Origin: Bacillota bacterium
GTDB taxonomy: Bacteria > Bacillota > UBA994 > UBA5500
Direction of reading: 5' to 3'
NCBI GenBank assembly: GCA_029781045.1
Contig: JAKOXL010000053.1
Coordinates: forward strand, 39,184 to 103,183
DNA: 64,000 nt
The notes beneath the pieces were generated by a model. That model was not told the DNA's origin and ran no database searches. It was given only the letters and a program-made list of their open reading frames with translations. Shown here one piece after another: positions 37,411 through 47,062 of this stretch. The position numbers and the translations under genes were made by a program. How positions within the stretch are numbered: position 1 is the first letter of the stretch; each line of letters opens with the position of its first letter.

Positions 37411-37995
37411 TTACTTACGGTGCACCAAGACCTCGTCCACAATACCGTACTCTTTAGCTGCCTCCGCGTCCATCCAAAAATCTCGATCAACATCGCGAGC
37501 AATTCTCTCTAAAGGCTGTCCCGTATGATGCACGTAAATCTCATTCAGCTTCCTGCGTAGACGCAGGATCTCTTTCGCTTGTATCTCGATATCAGATGCT
37601 TGCCCCTGCGCACCACCAATAGGCTGATGGATCATAACCCGGGCATTGGGCAAGATCATTCTCTTTCCCTTAGTACCGGCTGCTAACAGTAGCGAGGCCA
37701 TGCTCGCTGCTAAGCCTACACAAATAGTGCGTATATCGGGTTTTATATATTGCATGGTGTCATAGATGGCTAACCCAGCGTCGACGGAACCACCAGGACT
37801 GTTGATATAGAGACTGATGTCCTTCTCTGGGTCTTCCCCTTCTAGATGCAGTAACTGGGCAACGATTAGATTGGCCACATGGTCGTCAATCGGCGTTCCT
37901 AATATTATAATGCGCTCTTTCAACAGCCGCGAATAAATATCGTAGCTGCGTTCACCACGGCTGGTCTGCTCAATTACTATCGGAATAAGACTCAT
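37411..37995 (-). CDS. clpP: ClpP serine protease subunit
   Basis: A 194-residue self-compartmentalising protease. The catalytic Ser is in [11 protein letters not shown], His in [11 protein letters not shown], and Asp near residue 170 ([15 protein letters not shown]). The start is ATG 37995 with GGAGGG six bases upstream. Co-transcribed with tig upstream and clpX downstream. Confidence 0.96.
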   Translation of the reverse strand: MSLIPIVIEQTSRGERSYDIYSRLLKERIIILGTPIDDHVANLIVAQLLHLEGEDPEKDISLYINSPGGSVDAGLAIYDTMQYIKPDIRTICVGLAASMASLLLAAGTKGKRMILPNARVMIHQPIGGAQGQASDIEIQAKEILRLRRKLNEIYVHHTGQPLERIARDVDRDFWMDAEAAKEYGIVDEVLVHRK

Positions 37996-38034
37996 CTGAC
38001 ACCCTCCTTCTACCCCTTATTTTTCTAACAAGCC

Positions 38035-39372
38035 CTATTGGGCGTCCGTTCCCTCCGCATCCTGCTCTTGCGCGGGTGCAGGGTCTAACTGAACAGCAGC
38101 GTCCACTAGTAGTTGGATAGTCTTTTCATTAGCTATATTCTGCCGCAGTACTTCTAGACTACCCTGTTCGCTCAATTTCTTACGCATTTCCTCGACTTCC
38201 TGTTGATAAAACTCGGCCATTTCTTTTATCTTAGCCTCTAACTCCTCGTCGGAAACGCTAACTCCTTCTACTTCCTTCACTTTTTCTAACACCAGACGGG
38301 TCTTGACCCTCTTTTCTGCGGTCTCTCTGTAGTCTTGCTTAATGGCATCGAGCCGCGTAGTAATGTATTCACGAGCCATCTGTTCTGGGAATCCCTGACG
38401 AATGAGATTCTGGGCCAGATCCTCCACCATATCCTCTGTTTCTCTGGTGATTAGAACCTCTGGGATATCAACCTTGGCGTTGGCTACTACCGCATCCATT
38501 ACACGAGCCTCTAGGGTATTGCGTTCCCTCTGAGCCGCCGACTCTTGTAATCTATTCTTGATATCTGCCCTTAATTCCTCTAGCGTGGCAAACTCACTAA
38601 CCTCGGCTGCGAAATCGTCATTGAGAGCCGGAACCTCTTTTTTCTTGATATCCTTTATTTCCACTTTAAAGACAGCCGGTTTGCCTGCTAATTCCCTATT
38701 GCGATAGTCTTCCGGGAATACCACGTTTATCTCTGCCGCCTCACCCTTCTTCAAACCAATCAACTGGGATTCAAAGCCAGGGATAAAGGTATTGGAGCCG
38801 ATTTCTAGCGTATAGTTGTCGGCTTTGCCACCAGCAAAGGGCTCGCCATCAATGGTTCCTTCATAGGAAAGATTGACAAAATCGCCGTCGGCCACCACAT
38901 CATCTTCCGACTCCACCAGACGAGCATGTTGCTCTTGCATTTGGTTCAAAACCTGCTCCACATCATCATCTTTCACAGGGAAAGAAACCTTCTCCACTTG
39001 GACACCCTTGTACTGGCCCAGTTCTACTTCGGGTGGCCCTTGGATAACGAACTTGAAAACGGCTGGCTTTCCAGCAGCAAAATCCACGACTTCCACTTCG
39101 GGGCGGTCAATTGGCTCAACTGCAGCTTCAGCTAAAGCAGCCTCATATGCCTCTGGCAGCAAGAACTCAATGGCATCATCATAAAAAACCTCAACACCAT
39201 AGCGCATCTCCAAAATCTGGCGCGGCACCTTACCTTTACGGAAGCCGGGAACGACTACCCCGCGCACCACTTTTCTATAAGCCTGATCGAGCGCTCGAGC
39301 CACCTGCTCCTCTGAACACTCAACCTGTACTTCGACCTTGTTATTGTCGAGAGCCTTAGCATCAACTTTCAT
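38035..39372 (-). CDS. tig: Trigger factor chaperone
   Basis: A 445-residue ribosome-bound chaperone and peptidyl-prolyl isomerase. The ribosome-binding signature GFRKGKVPR is near residue 44, the FKBP domain is at ~155-240 (DFVNLSYEGTIDG...), and the helical C-terminal arms are acidic. ATG 39372 and TTG 39375 are both near AGGAGG; I prefer the ATG. tig-clpP-clpX is a conserved order. Confidence 0.94.
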   Translation of the reverse strand: MKVDAKALDNNKVEVQVECSEEQVARALDQAYRKVVRGVVVPGFRKGKVPRQILEMRYGVEVFYDDAIEFLLPEAYEAALAEAAVEPIDRPEVEVVDFAAGKPAVFKFVIQGPPEVELGQYKGVQVEKVSFPVKDDDVEQVLNQMQEQHARLVESEDDVVADGDFVNLSYEGTIDGEPFAGGKADNYTLEIGSNTFIPGFESQLIGLKKGEAAEINVVFPEDYRNRELAGKPAVFKVEIKDIKKKEVPALNDDFAAEVSEFATLEELRADIKNRLQESAAQRERNTLEARVMDAVVANAKVDIPEVLITRETEDMVEDLAQNLIRQGFPEQMAREYITTRLDAIKQDYRETAEKRVKTRLVLEKVKEVEGVSVSDEELEAKIKEMAEFYQQEVEEMRKKLSEQGSLEVLRQNIANEKTIQLLVDAAVQLDPAPAQEQDAEGTDAQ

Positions 39373-39452
39373 CAACTATGTTCCTCCTCTTACATCTGTT
39401 ACACATCTGGCGGGCAAGCAGAGCGCCCAACTTACGGAAATCTAACCAGTAC

Positions 39453-39480
39453 ATTATACCATAGAAAAGATTACTGACAA
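39453..39480 (-). promoter_or_regulatory. Predicted tig-clpP-clpX promoter
   Basis: Minus strand: TTGTCA (39475-39480), 16 bases, TATAAT (39453-39458). Near-consensus housekeeping promoter about 80 bases before tig. Confidence 0.65.
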
Positions 39481-39497
39481 ATGCAAGCTAGCAAGAC

Positions 39498-39525
39498 ATA
39501 AAAAGCTTGCCACAACGGCAAGCTT
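39498..39525 (-). terminator. Terminator of the tRNA operon
   Basis: AAGCTTGCC/GGCAAGCTT, a perfect 9-bp stem with a 5-base loop, followed by TTTTTA on the minus strand, 15 bases past tRNA-Gly. Confidence 0.85.
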
Positions 39526-39539
39526 CTGATTCACAAATT

Positions 39540-39614
39540 TGGAGCGGAAGACGAGATTCGAACTCGCGACCCTCGCCTTGGCAAGGCGATGCTCTACCAC
39601 TGAGCTACTTCCGC
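39540..39614 (-). tRNA. tRNA-Gly (GCC)
   Basis: Cloverleaf with acceptor GCGGAAG/CTTCCGC, anticodon GCC in the loop after CGCCTT, T-arm GTTCGAATC and encoded CCA. Last of five tRNAs on the minus strand. Confidence 0.96.
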
Positions 39615-39667
39615 CGGACAAGCATAATTCTAGGACAAACTCATTTCCTTGTCAAGAAGAAATTAAG

Positions 39668-39744
39668 TGGCGCGCCCGGCAGGATTCGAACCTGCGACCA
39701 CCGGATTCGTAGTCCGTTACTCTATCCAGCTGAGCTACGGGCGC
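39668..39744 (-). tRNA. tRNA-Arg (ACG)
   Basis: Acceptor GCGCCCG/CGGGCGC, anticodon loop CTACGAA, T-arm GTTCGAATC, encoded CCA. The ACG anticodon is normally edited to ICG by TadA and reads CGU/CGC/CGA. Confidence 0.95.
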
Positions 39745-39763
39745 AGAGCATACGCAAGAGAAA

Positions 39764-39840
39764 TGGCGCGCCCGGCAGGACTCGAACCTGCGACCCCCAG
39801 ATTCGAAGTCTGTTACTCTATCCAACTGAGCTACGGGCGC
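39764..39840 (-). tRNA. tRNA-Arg (TCG)
   Basis: Same acceptor as the neighbouring Arg tRNA (GCGCCCG/CGGGCGC), anticodon loop CTTCGAA, encoded CCA. The two differ at few positions and probably arose by tandem duplication followed by an anticodon shift. Confidence 0.93.
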
Positions 39841-39894
39841 ATCTATCAACTAATGAAACAAGCAGGCACGCATGGCCTGCGTTAGAAACAATCT

Positions 39895-39971
39895 TGGGGT
39901 GGATGATGGGACTCGAACCCACGACCCCCAGAGCCACAATCTGGTGCTCTAGCCAACTGAGCTACACCCAC
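39895..39971 (-). tRNA. tRNA-His (GTG)
   Basis: Acceptor GTGGGTG/CATCCAC, anticodon GTG, encoded CCA. An extra G just before the 5' end (39972 on the plus strand is C) can pair with the discriminator C, as tRNA-His requires. Confidence 0.95.
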
Positions 39972-40047
39972 CACGTAGTCTTGTCGCGCAGACACCATTC
40001 TAACACATGATATGGTTCTCCGCAAGAGGATCAGATTGCCAAAAGAA

Positions 40048-40124
<77 letters not shown>

Positions 40125-40147
40125 AAGCTAAGGATGACTCGCAAAGT

Positions 40148-40177
40148 ATTATATATCAAAACCAGGTTTAAGAGCAA
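40148..40177 (-). promoter_or_regulatory. Predicted tRNA operon promoter
   Basis: Minus strand: TTGCTC (40172-40177), 18 bases, consensus TATAAT (40148-40153), ending 23 bases before tRNA-Arg(TCT). Confidence 0.68.
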
Positions 40178-40184
40178 GTTTAAC

Positions 40185-40790
40185 TCAATAACTACCATAA
40201 ACCGACTGCAACAATAATAACATATGCTTTATAGCCTTAGCGCGGTGACTTATCTGATTCTTGGTGGCCGTATCAATTTCTGCCATGGTCTTGCCCAATT
40301 CTGGTATAAAGAACAAGGGATCGTAGCCAAAACCATTGCTACCGCGGGGCTCAGTGGTGATAAAGCCAAAGCAACGACCCACCGCGTAACAGGTCTCTGC
40401 TTGGGGACGCGCCCAGGCTAACACGGCAGTAAAGTGGGCCTGCCGTTTGTACTCAGGCACTCCTTCTAAGAGGTGCAACAGCTTTGCATTATTGGCCGCA
40501 TCGCCTTGCTCAGGCAAGGCAAAGCGAGCCGAATGCACACCAGGGGCGCCACCCAGGTAGTGAACCACAAGCCCCGAATCATCAGCCAGCGTAGGTAGGC
40601 CAGTAACTTGGCATATGGTTTTAGCTTTGATACGGGCGTTGGCAAAGAAGGTATCACCGTCTTCCACCAAGTCGGGAGCTTCTGGCAGGTCTAACAGGGA
40701 TCTGACCTCCACGTTAAGGGGTGCCAAAAGGGAAGCAAACTCCCCAATCTTTCCCCGATTCCGGCTGGCCAAGATTATTGTGCGCTGCAT
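40185..40790 (-). CDS. rdgB: XTP/dITP diphosphatase RdgB
   Basis: A 201-residue HAM1-family pyrophosphatase that removes non-canonical purine nucleoside triphosphates. N-terminal [19 protein letters not shown] (catalytic Asp), and [11 protein letters not shown] substrate loop. It overlaps rph by 16 bases, a common coupling. Confidence 0.93.
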   Translation of the reverse strand: MQRTIILASRNRGKIGEFASLLAPLNVEVRSLLDLPEAPDLVEDGDTFFANARIKAKTICQVTGLPTLADDSGLVVHYLGGAPGVHSARFALPEQGDAANNAKLLHLLEGVPEYKRQAHFTAVLAWARPQAETCYAVGRCFGFITTEPRGSNGFGYDPLFFIPELGKTMAEIDTATKNQISHRAKAIKHMLLLLQSVYGSY

Positions 40791-41533
40791 TGTTCTCTCC
40801 CTACCAGTTCCGCCAGCGGTCCCAGGACGGCCCGCTGGATATCGACTAGCTGTCTAATGCCGTAGCCGGCCAGGTCTAGTAGCTGGTCCAGTTGTTGCCG
40901 CGAGAAAGTGGCAGCTTCACCCGTACCTTGAACTTCGACTAATCGGCCAGTGCCAGTCATCACCACGTTCATGTCCACATCTATGGACGCATCCTCTTCA
41001 TAATTGAGATCTAGCAAGGGAACCCCGCCCATCAAACCGACGCTGGTGGCAGCCAAGAAGTCGATAACAGGAAAAGCTGCAATTGCCTGCTGCTGATACA
41101 GCAAGTGCAGGGCATCACAGAGAGCAACAAAGGCTCCCGTAATACTGGCTGTGCGCGTTCCCCCATCGGCTTGAATCACATCACAGTCTAGCCAAATAGT
41201 ACGCTCGCCGATCCGGCCTAAATCCACCACCGAGCGCAGTGCTCGTCCAATCAAGCGCTGTATTTCGTAGGTACGCCCACCGATCTTGCCCTTAGCCGCT
41301 TCCCGCGTGTTGCGGGTAGCGGTGGCACGAGGCAACATGCTGTATTCGGCAGTGACCCAGCCACCACCTGTGGCGCGCAAGAACGGCGGCACCTTATCCT
41401 CTACAGTGGCGGTGCAAATAACGCGGGTATCACCCACTTCAATAAGTACGGATCCCTCTGCATGCTTTATATAGTTGCGAGTAATGTTGATGGGGCGCAA
41501 TTCTTGGGGGCTGCGCCCGTCGTTTCTAATCAT
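40775..41533 (-). CDS. rph: Ribonuclease PH
   Basis: A 252-residue phosphorolytic exoribonuclease that trims tRNA 3' ends. [20 protein letters not shown] at the N-terminus, the [16 protein letters not shown] active-site region and [18 protein letters not shown] are all typical. GGAGG lies upstream of the ATG. Confidence 0.95.
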   Translation of the reverse strand: MIRNDGRSPQELRPINITRNYIKHAEGSVLIEVGDTRVICTATVEDKVPPFLRATGGGWVTAEYSMLPRATATRNTREAAKGKIGGRTYEIQRLIGRALRSVVDLGRIGERTIWLDCDVIQADGGTRTASITGAFVALCDALHLLYQQQAIAAFPVIDFLAATSVGLMGGVPLLDLNYEEDASIDVDMNVVMTGTGRLVEVQGTGEAATFSRQQLDQLLDLAGYGIRQLVDIQRAVLGPLAELVGREQCSAQ

Positions 41534-41703
41534 AGGCCGGAACCTCCCTTATCAAACCAGCTTGTCCCTTGGTGGAAAAAACTACTCGGGTCGCCCTGCG
41601 ACCCGAATGGTAGTTCATTTTCCAGGTGCCATACAAGAAGGGCGTAGTTGCTAATTAATTCTACCCTAACTAGTATGAACCGACAACGCACTCGCGCATG
41701 CGC

Positions 41704-42759
41704 TTATAAAATAAAAGGATTTATAAAGATGGGCCGAGTTACTGGTTTGCTCACATCGGTTCCTTCCGGCAACATGGGAGTTTGACCATTGATGGTGATC
41801 TTCACGGCTTTAACACCCGGGATGTCAGTTAGCGACAAGACCAAAGCTCCTAGCATTGCGTTTTCAGCAGCCGTACCACCGCCATAGTTTGTTAGCTCGG
41901 AGGAAAAGTCTACGTAAACTATGCCATCTTCCAGTTTTATACTGCGGAGTTCAGTGCTTACTGGGATATCGGCATGTAAACCACTGCCCACGGCCGGACC
42001 TTGGATTAGCTCTAACACAACGGTGGCCAGTGGATCATTTTGCGGCAGAATTTGCCTGGTCACAGGAACGAAGTAGATTAGATCGCCCGCGGGCCCTACA
42101 GAACTAAAATAGAGTTTGACTCGCGTACCCTGAGTTGGATCAGTGATACTTGAAGCTATCTCCAAGTTCAGAGGCCTGTCGGCACGGGAAAAGGGGTTGG
42201 GTAAAGATAAACCGCTGGGCAATGTGGTCACCTGCTGTCCTGCTACCCGCAACTCAACCCGATCCACGTTTTCAAACTCGGTTAAGGTATAGAGCAAAGC
42301 ATCAATAGCCAGTCTCTCATGGGCCCCATCGCGGAAATTCAGGAACTCTTTACTGAAGTCTACAATGGCCAATTGGTCCCGGATAGTCATACCCAAGATG
42401 GTAGTTCCTTCTGGAAAGGGCAAGTTAAACTCGGTGCCCGCCAAGGCAGCTGCATTATCCGGGCTATCGACCAAACGTTGCAAAACCTCCCGCGCAATGC
42501 CTTCTGTTCTCTTTATACTAAGAACGTAGGGTACCACATAGCGATTAGCATGATCCAGCAAATAGACGGTCTTGAGCATCGTGGCTTCTCCAGCAGTCGG
42601 AATGACTACAGGTATGAAAGAACCGGTAGTATAGGGAGACTGGGGACCGGGCTCCTCGGGCGGTTGCTTATTGCTAATGGGCCAGAGCAGGGAGCAGCCC
42701 GCTAATGGCAAGACCAAGACCACTATTAGTAACACAACTAGAAGCTTACTCCTAGGCAA
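41704..42759 (-). CDS. GerM-type sporulation/germination lipoprotein
   Basis: A 351-residue lipoprotein: signal peptide with lipobox LAGC at about residue 21, then two GerMN domains (about 75-165 and 225-320; repeated patterns ...VYLLDHANRYVVPYV... and ...LKLEDGIVYVDFSSEL). GerM in Bacillus acts in sporulation and germination. Start TTG 42759 with AGGAGGG six bases upstream. A TTG at 42765 overlaps the ribosome site. Transcribed toward rph. Confidence 0.85.
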   Translation of the reverse strand: MPRSKLLVVLLIVVLVLPLAGCSLLWPISNKQPPEEPGPQSPYTTGSFIPVVIPTAGEATMLKTVYLLDHANRYVVPYVLSIKRTEGIAREVLQRLVDSPDNAAALAGTEFNLPFPEGTTILGMTIRDQLAIVDFSKEFLNFRDGAHERLAIDALLYTLTEFENVDRVELRVAGQQVTTLPSGLSLPNPFSRADRPLNLEIASSITDPTQGTRVKLYFSSVGPAGDLIYFVPVTRQILPQNDPLATVVLELIQGPAVGSGLHADIPVSTELRSIKLEDGIVYVDFSSELTNYGGGTAAENAMLGALVLSLTDIPGVKAVKITINGQTPMLPEGTDVSKPVTRPIFINPFIL

Positions 42760-42858
42760 AGACAACCCTCCTCATCTAGCGTTTTGTCCTTTGGTACAAC
42801 TTATGCCTGTACCTTTTGCCACATGCTAGATAAGAAGGGTTGTTAGACGCGAGAGAGA

Positions 42859-43674
42859 TTACAGATTGTAGGCCCCCGAATTTTCCTGGTAACGTACAGG
42901 CTGAGCGTCAATCGTATATCCCAATAGCTGTTTGGCCCTGCGCTCAAAACTAGCCAGATCACCACTTACGTAGGCCACGCTACTTCCCGGCGCATCGGCT
43001 TGGCAGAGCAGCTGCTTTTGCTCAAGTAGCCGTTTGGCAGCAGCCACCACATGGATTGCCGGGTCTAGCAACAAGACATCGGGACCTAACGCTGCCTGTA
43101 TTTCTTCCTTGGCAAAGGGATAGTGGGTACAGCCCAAAACCACCTGCTCCACCTGTGCTTTGCGTAAAGGCGAAGAGTAGCATTGCAACGCAGTGGCTAG
43201 CCGGTGTTCATCTTCACCGTCTTCAATCAGCGACGCCAACTCAGGACAAGGCTGACAATGGACATAACCAGAGAAACCTGCCCTCCGCAATTCCCTCTCA
43301 TAGGTACCACTACGCACTGTAGCCTCCGTTGCCATTACACCTAAACGTTCTATTTGTAAGCGCACCACTTGCTCTATAACTGGTTCAATCATTCCTATGA
43401 TCGGTAAGGCAAAGGCCTCTTTAGCAGAAGGTAGTACGACGGCCGAAGAGGTATTACAAGCCATTATGACCAGTTTAACCTTCTGCTCCTCTAGAAACCG
43501 CAAAATGCCAAACACAATGCGCTTTAAATTCTCTGGAGTTCGGGGACCATAGGGCATATGTATAGTATCGGCAAAATAGATCAGGTTTTCCGAGGGTAGC
43601 TGTCGTTTCAGTTCACATAGTACACTTAGCCCTCCTACTCCCGAATCGAAAAGGCCAATGGGTTGACAAGACAT
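42859..43674 (-). CDS. murI: Glutamate racemase
   Basis: A 271-residue enzyme making D-glutamate for peptidoglycan. Both catalytic cysteines are present, in MACNTSSAV and VLGCTHYPF, with FDSGVGGLSVL at the N-terminus. A wall-synthesis neighbour of gerM and the amidase. Confidence 0.94.
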   Translation of the reverse strand: MSCQPIGLFDSGVGGLSVLCELKRQLPSENLIYFADTIHMPYGPRTPENLKRIVFGILRFLEEQKVKLVIMACNTSSAVVLPSAKEAFALPIIGMIEPVIEQVVRLQIERLGVMATEATVRSGTYERELRRAGFSGYVHCQPCPELASLIEDGEDEHRLATALQCYSSPLRKAQVEQVVLGCTHYPFAKEEIQAALGPDVLLLDPAIHVVAAAKRLLEQKQLLCQADAPGSSVAYVSGDLASFERRAKQLLGYTIDAQPVRYQENSGAYNL

Positions 43675-43749
43675 GGGGACATCACCCCTTCCTCTATGCT
43701 CTTTTCACACTATATGCTAACCAATCGTGGCCCGTTAAATTGTGGCCAC

Positions 43750-43781
43750 AAAAAAACAGGCTACCAAACAGGCAGCCTGTT
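43750..43781 (-). terminator. marR terminator
   Basis: AACAGGCT/AGCCTGTT with an 11-base loop, followed by TTTTTTTG on the minus strand, 18 bases past the marR stop. Confidence 0.75.
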
Positions 43782-43798
43782 GTAAACCACATTTAGAG

Positions 43799-44269
43799 CT
43801 AGCCTCGCTTTTCCCTCAACAACTGGTCTAGCTGAGTCATGCTCCTGATCATCGCCTGTATATCTTCCTGGGGAACGTCCTGCAAAACTTCCGCTAAATA
43901 GCGCTTACGCGCCGCCAACACCTCTTCCACCATCTGATGGCCCTTCTCAAGCACCCGCAAACGGATAACACGGCGATCATTGGCGTCGCGGGTCCGTTCT
44001 ACCAGACCATTGCGTTCCATACGATCAATCAAGTCGGTAGCCGTGCTGCATGCCAGATACATACGCTCGCCCAGCTCGCCAATTGTCAAATCCTCGCCCT
44101 TATTGCTTTTGAGGATTAGCAAAGCATCAAACTGTGGTGGAGTGATATCAAATTCCTGTAAGATATCTCGCCCTCTGCGCCTAATAATGCTATTGGTATG
44201 TCTAATCAGACGATCCAGCTCCACTATACTCTGCTCGAAACTCGCGTCAGATTGAGGCATCCCCTTCAC
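43799..44269 (-). CDS. MarR-family transcriptional regulator
   Basis: A 156-residue winged-helix regulator: LQEFDITPPQFDALLIL, recognition helix LGERMYLACSTATDLIDRMERNGLV and wing DANDRRVIRLRVLEKG. The ligand and targets are unknown. It lies between murI and the amidase but is flanked by its own terminators. The start is uncertain: GTG 44269 or ATG 44260, neither with a strong ribosome site. Confidence 0.85.
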   Translation of the reverse strand: MKGMPQSDASFEQSIVELDRLIRHTNSIIRRRGRDILQEFDITPPQFDALLILKSNKGEDLTIGELGERMYLACSTATDLIDRMERNGLVERTRDANDRRVIRLRVLEKGHQMVEEVLAARKRYLAEVLQDVPQEDIQAMIRSMTQLDQLLREKRG

Positions 44270-44388
44270 CCACTTTCTTAAGAAACAATTTTACTGAGCC
44301 TGTAGACTACAAGCAACAGATAGTAATTTCAGTCTATTTTGCCCCTGTATACAATGCTACCAAACACACGGAAGCCGCGTCAAGGGTA

Positions 44389-44418
44389 AAAGGCCGCGCC
44401 TTTTGGGCCACGGCCTTT
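44389..44418 (-). terminator. Amidase gene terminator
   Basis: AAAGGCCG (44389-44396) pairs with CGGCCTTT (44411-44418), followed by TTTTACC on the minus strand, just past the amidase stop. The loop can extend the stem imperfectly. Confidence 0.55.
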
Positions 44419-44423
44419 CCAGC

Positions 44424-46748
44424 CTACCTAGCGAAATACTTCTCTATCGCATTAAACAGAGCCTGAGCCATACGCTGCCTTATCTCTGCCTGATACAGTA
44501 GGCTCTCATCTGTAGCATTGGAAATAAAGCCCAGTTCAGCCATAGCACCAGTGGTAAGCGTATCACGGCAGATAATGTAGCTGCCTGACTTGATACCCCT
44601 ATCGGGCCAGCTGTAGCCTAGTTCAGCCATCAGACTGTCTTGCACTAGGCGAGCAAAGTAAGCATTGTCGCCTCGAGGATAATACCAGGTCTCAATACCT
44701 CGTGCCGACTTGTTGGTGGACGAGTTGATATGAATGCTGATCATCAGGTCGGCTCCGGCCGCGTTAATCTTCGCAGCACGGGCTGGTCCTTGAATGGGCC
44801 CGCTTTCATAGAGCCGCGTCATCAAGACATTAGCACCCGCTTGCGTTAACAGATCCCGCAAGCGATAGGCGATATCGTGGGTATAGTCGGCCTCGTTCCA
44901 GCCCAACTTACCCGTGGCACCCGGGTCGGTAGCCCCATGCCCCGGATCGATGGCGATAAGCTTGCCTACCAGCGTGGGGGAGGCAATTGCCAGTTCCCAC
45001 TTGGCATCGCCCGCTTTCTGCAGATGATAGGCTAAAGTCCGGGGCAATTTGACCTTCATTCTAACTTCTGACCCAGCCTGCTCGGCCGTTATCTTCTCAA
45101 CATATACACCATCGCCCACTATACTGCTCTTGACTTCAGGACCTAAGCTAGCTCCCGGAATGGTAAGAATGATTGACTCCTCAGCTGAACTGTACTTAAT
45201 GCTTGGTTGGCTAGGTCCGTCTAAAGTAAAACGTACCCGCGGCCCCTTCTCGGTGGAAGCGAAGCTCAATTCCTCCACCCAGGTACCAAACGTCAACTGC
45301 CAACCTTCTTCTGAATAATTAAGACGATAGCTTATGGGCTGCTTAAGCTGTAATAGCAGGGTGGTGCCATCCGCATCCTCTTTCCATTCGGCGGTCGCAA
45401 ACAGCCCTGAATCTTCCACAGCTACTCCCAGCTGACTAGATTTACCGACTCCCGGAAATCTAATGGAGATACCTGGCACGATTTGGGAGTCAATCAGTCG
45501 GCTCTCCAAAGGCACAAGATAGTCGGCTATGTAACCCTTCTTGCCCGTGCCATACTCCACATAACACCAGCCATCTAGGCGCTGCAAAACTCTGATCTTA
45601 TGTCCGGGATACAGGACGGTTATTATGTTGGCCTTACTAGCTGTACTGGGTGAACTGCGGACATTAACCCCTTCTTTAGTCTCTATCTCGGTTTCTACCG
45701 CCACCAGCCAATCAGCAATCCAACCATAGACATTATTGCTTAAGCGCACCTCATACCAACCAGTGGTTACGCCTACGACCTCCACCGTACCGTTATAGGG
45801 TACCAAGCCGATCTTGTCCGCCTCCGTACTAGGATGAGCCCGAACGTTGGCCCCATCGGTTACGATGATACGACCGGGCAGGCTGCCACGAGTCTCTGTT
45901 TCAACCGTAGTATCTGTAATAACTGGCTTAACGCTTTCTGGCAACGGAAAGATCAGTTGCTCTACTCCACCTAGCTGCCGGAACGATACTTGCTTTAAAG
46001 TAACTGGCCAGCTCAAGGTTAGGGTTTGGTTGTTATCGCTAAGTCTTGCCTGAGGCAGAAGAAACTTGGCCCGCTCTCCAAAAGCCAAACGAATACGCGC
46101 GCTGCCACCATCTAGCGGCTCAACGTTAAAACTGACCAAATCACTATTGCTTACGGGCTGCGAAGCTGGTTCCGTAGCCACATTCTTGACTTCAAGGGTG
46201 ACTTCACGTCCATCGGCACTTATCTCTAACGGACCAATATCCATGGGGCGCGTCGACTGGAATCTCAAGCTCTTGACCACCCCAGCTTCCTGCAGAAGCT
46301 CTCCCGGCTGCAGTTGCCCAGTGGGAGAAGTAATGTAGACACTACGGGAAGTCGGCTCCCACCAGATGCCAGCGCCTAAGCTCTCGCCTATAAAGCGGAG
46401 CGGTACCATAGCACGGTTCTGCATTATCTGGGGTGCCACGTCCAAAGTAATGACCTTTCCATTGACCTGGGCTTGATTCTTGCCGACCTGCACCTGGATC
46501 TCCGTGGTACCTTTGCGAATGAGAATGGGTTGAGAGTTTGATATCCAGTTCACACTGGCCCCTAGGGCTTCCATGATCACCCTCAGAGGCACTAGAGTGC
46601 GGTTATTAACGATGGTAGGAGGTACGTCGGAAGCCAAGGGCTGCCCATCAAGGAATAGGCGGGCGGCCGGGGCCGCATGGGCCAACTCTCCTGGAATAAG
46701 AGTGATCAACATGCAGAGAAGGACTACAGAGGCGTATAGTTTCTTCAT
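44424..46748 (-). CDS. Secreted N-acetylmuramoyl-L-alanine amidase with stalk, AMIN and SH3 domains
   Basis: A 774-residue wall hydrolase: signal peptide (1-25, cleavage near AHA), two copper-amine-oxidase-N-like repeats (~28-140, NNRTLVPLRVIMEALGA and QNRAMVPLRFIGESLGA), AMIN-like beta domains, two SH3 domains (~295-420, ANVRAHPSTEADKIG and VNVRSSPSTASKANI), and a C-terminal Amidase_3 domain. The zinc and catalytic residues lie in IDPGHGATDPGATG, the Glu in NEADYTHDIA, MISIHINSS and MAELGFISN. It probably acts in cell separation or sporulation. Confidence 0.9.
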   Translation of the reverse strand: MKKLYASVVLLCMLITLIPGELAHAAPAARLFLDGQPLASDVPPTIVNNRTLVPLRVIMEALGASVNWISNSQPILIRKGTTEIQVQVGKNQAQVNGKVITLDVAPQIMQNRAMVPLRFIGESLGAGIWWEPTSRSVYITSPTGQLQPGELLQEAGVVKSLRFQSTRPMDIGPLEISADGREVTLEVKNVATEPASQPVSNSDLVSFNVEPLDGGSARIRLAFGERAKFLLPQARLSDNNQTLTLSWPVTLKQVSFRQLGGVEQLIFPLPESVKPVITDTTVETETRGSLPGRIIVTDGANVRAHPSTEADKIGLVPYNGTVEVVGVTTGWYEVRLSNNVYGWIADWLVAVETEIETKEGVNVRSSPSTASKANIITVLYPGHKIRVLQRLDGWCYVEYGTGKKGYIADYLVPLESRLIDSQIVPGISIRFPGVGKSSQLGVAVEDSGLFATAEWKEDADGTTLLLQLKQPISYRLNYSEEGWQLTFGTWVEELSFASTEKGPRVRFTLDGPSQPSIKYSSAEESIILTIPGASLGPEVKSSIVGDGVYVEKITAEQAGSEVRMKVKLPRTLAYHLQKAGDAKWELAIASPTLVGKLIAIDPGHGATDPGATGKLGWNEADYTHDIAYRLRDLLTQAGANVLMTRLYESGPIQGPARAAKINAAGADLMISIHINSSTNKSARGIETWYYPRGDNAYFARLVQDSLMAELGYSWPDRGIKSGSYIICRDTLTTGAMAELGFISNATDESLLYQAEIRQRMAQALFNAIEKYFAR

Positions 46749-47062
46749 GGTGTCTCCTTTCCCTAGGCCGTTTATTCGACCACTAGTTCGACATCTGATG
46801 ACTATTTCCTACCCGCGCTTCACACTTTCTAGTAGGAAAAACTAGGGTTGCGCGTCCGCATGGCTACTAATTTAATGATAGTTTGCAGGCCCAGCGTGCT
46901 GTATGTAGATGCTAAATTTGTAACTAAAATGAATCATTCCTTTCGACAACTTTTGCTATTTTTGACGTGTAAAGATTAAATTTGGTTCGCGTGGCAGGAT
47001 TGCTGGCAGAAGAGGCCAATATAGAGGGAAAGAACACGAGGACAAGGGAGGTTGACTTTTCA
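46749..47062. other. Divergent intergenic region, amidase / M55 peptidase
   Basis: This 314-base stretch separates divergently transcribed genes and must hold both promoters. Apart from the candidate M55 promoter at 46953-46981 I see no hairpin, repeat block or further gene in it. The frame open from 46982 has no ribosome site. Confidence 0.5.
46953..46981 (+). promoter_or_regulatory. Predicted M55 peptidase promoter
   Basis: TTGCTA (46953-46958), 17 bases, TTAAAT (46976-46981), about 80 bases before the start at 47063. Confidence 0.4.

Noticed and set aside
39507..40010. 167-codon frame across the tRNA genes
   Set aside because: It translates tRNA sequence (repeated GFEPAT/GLEPATP-type peptides, a known annotation artefact).
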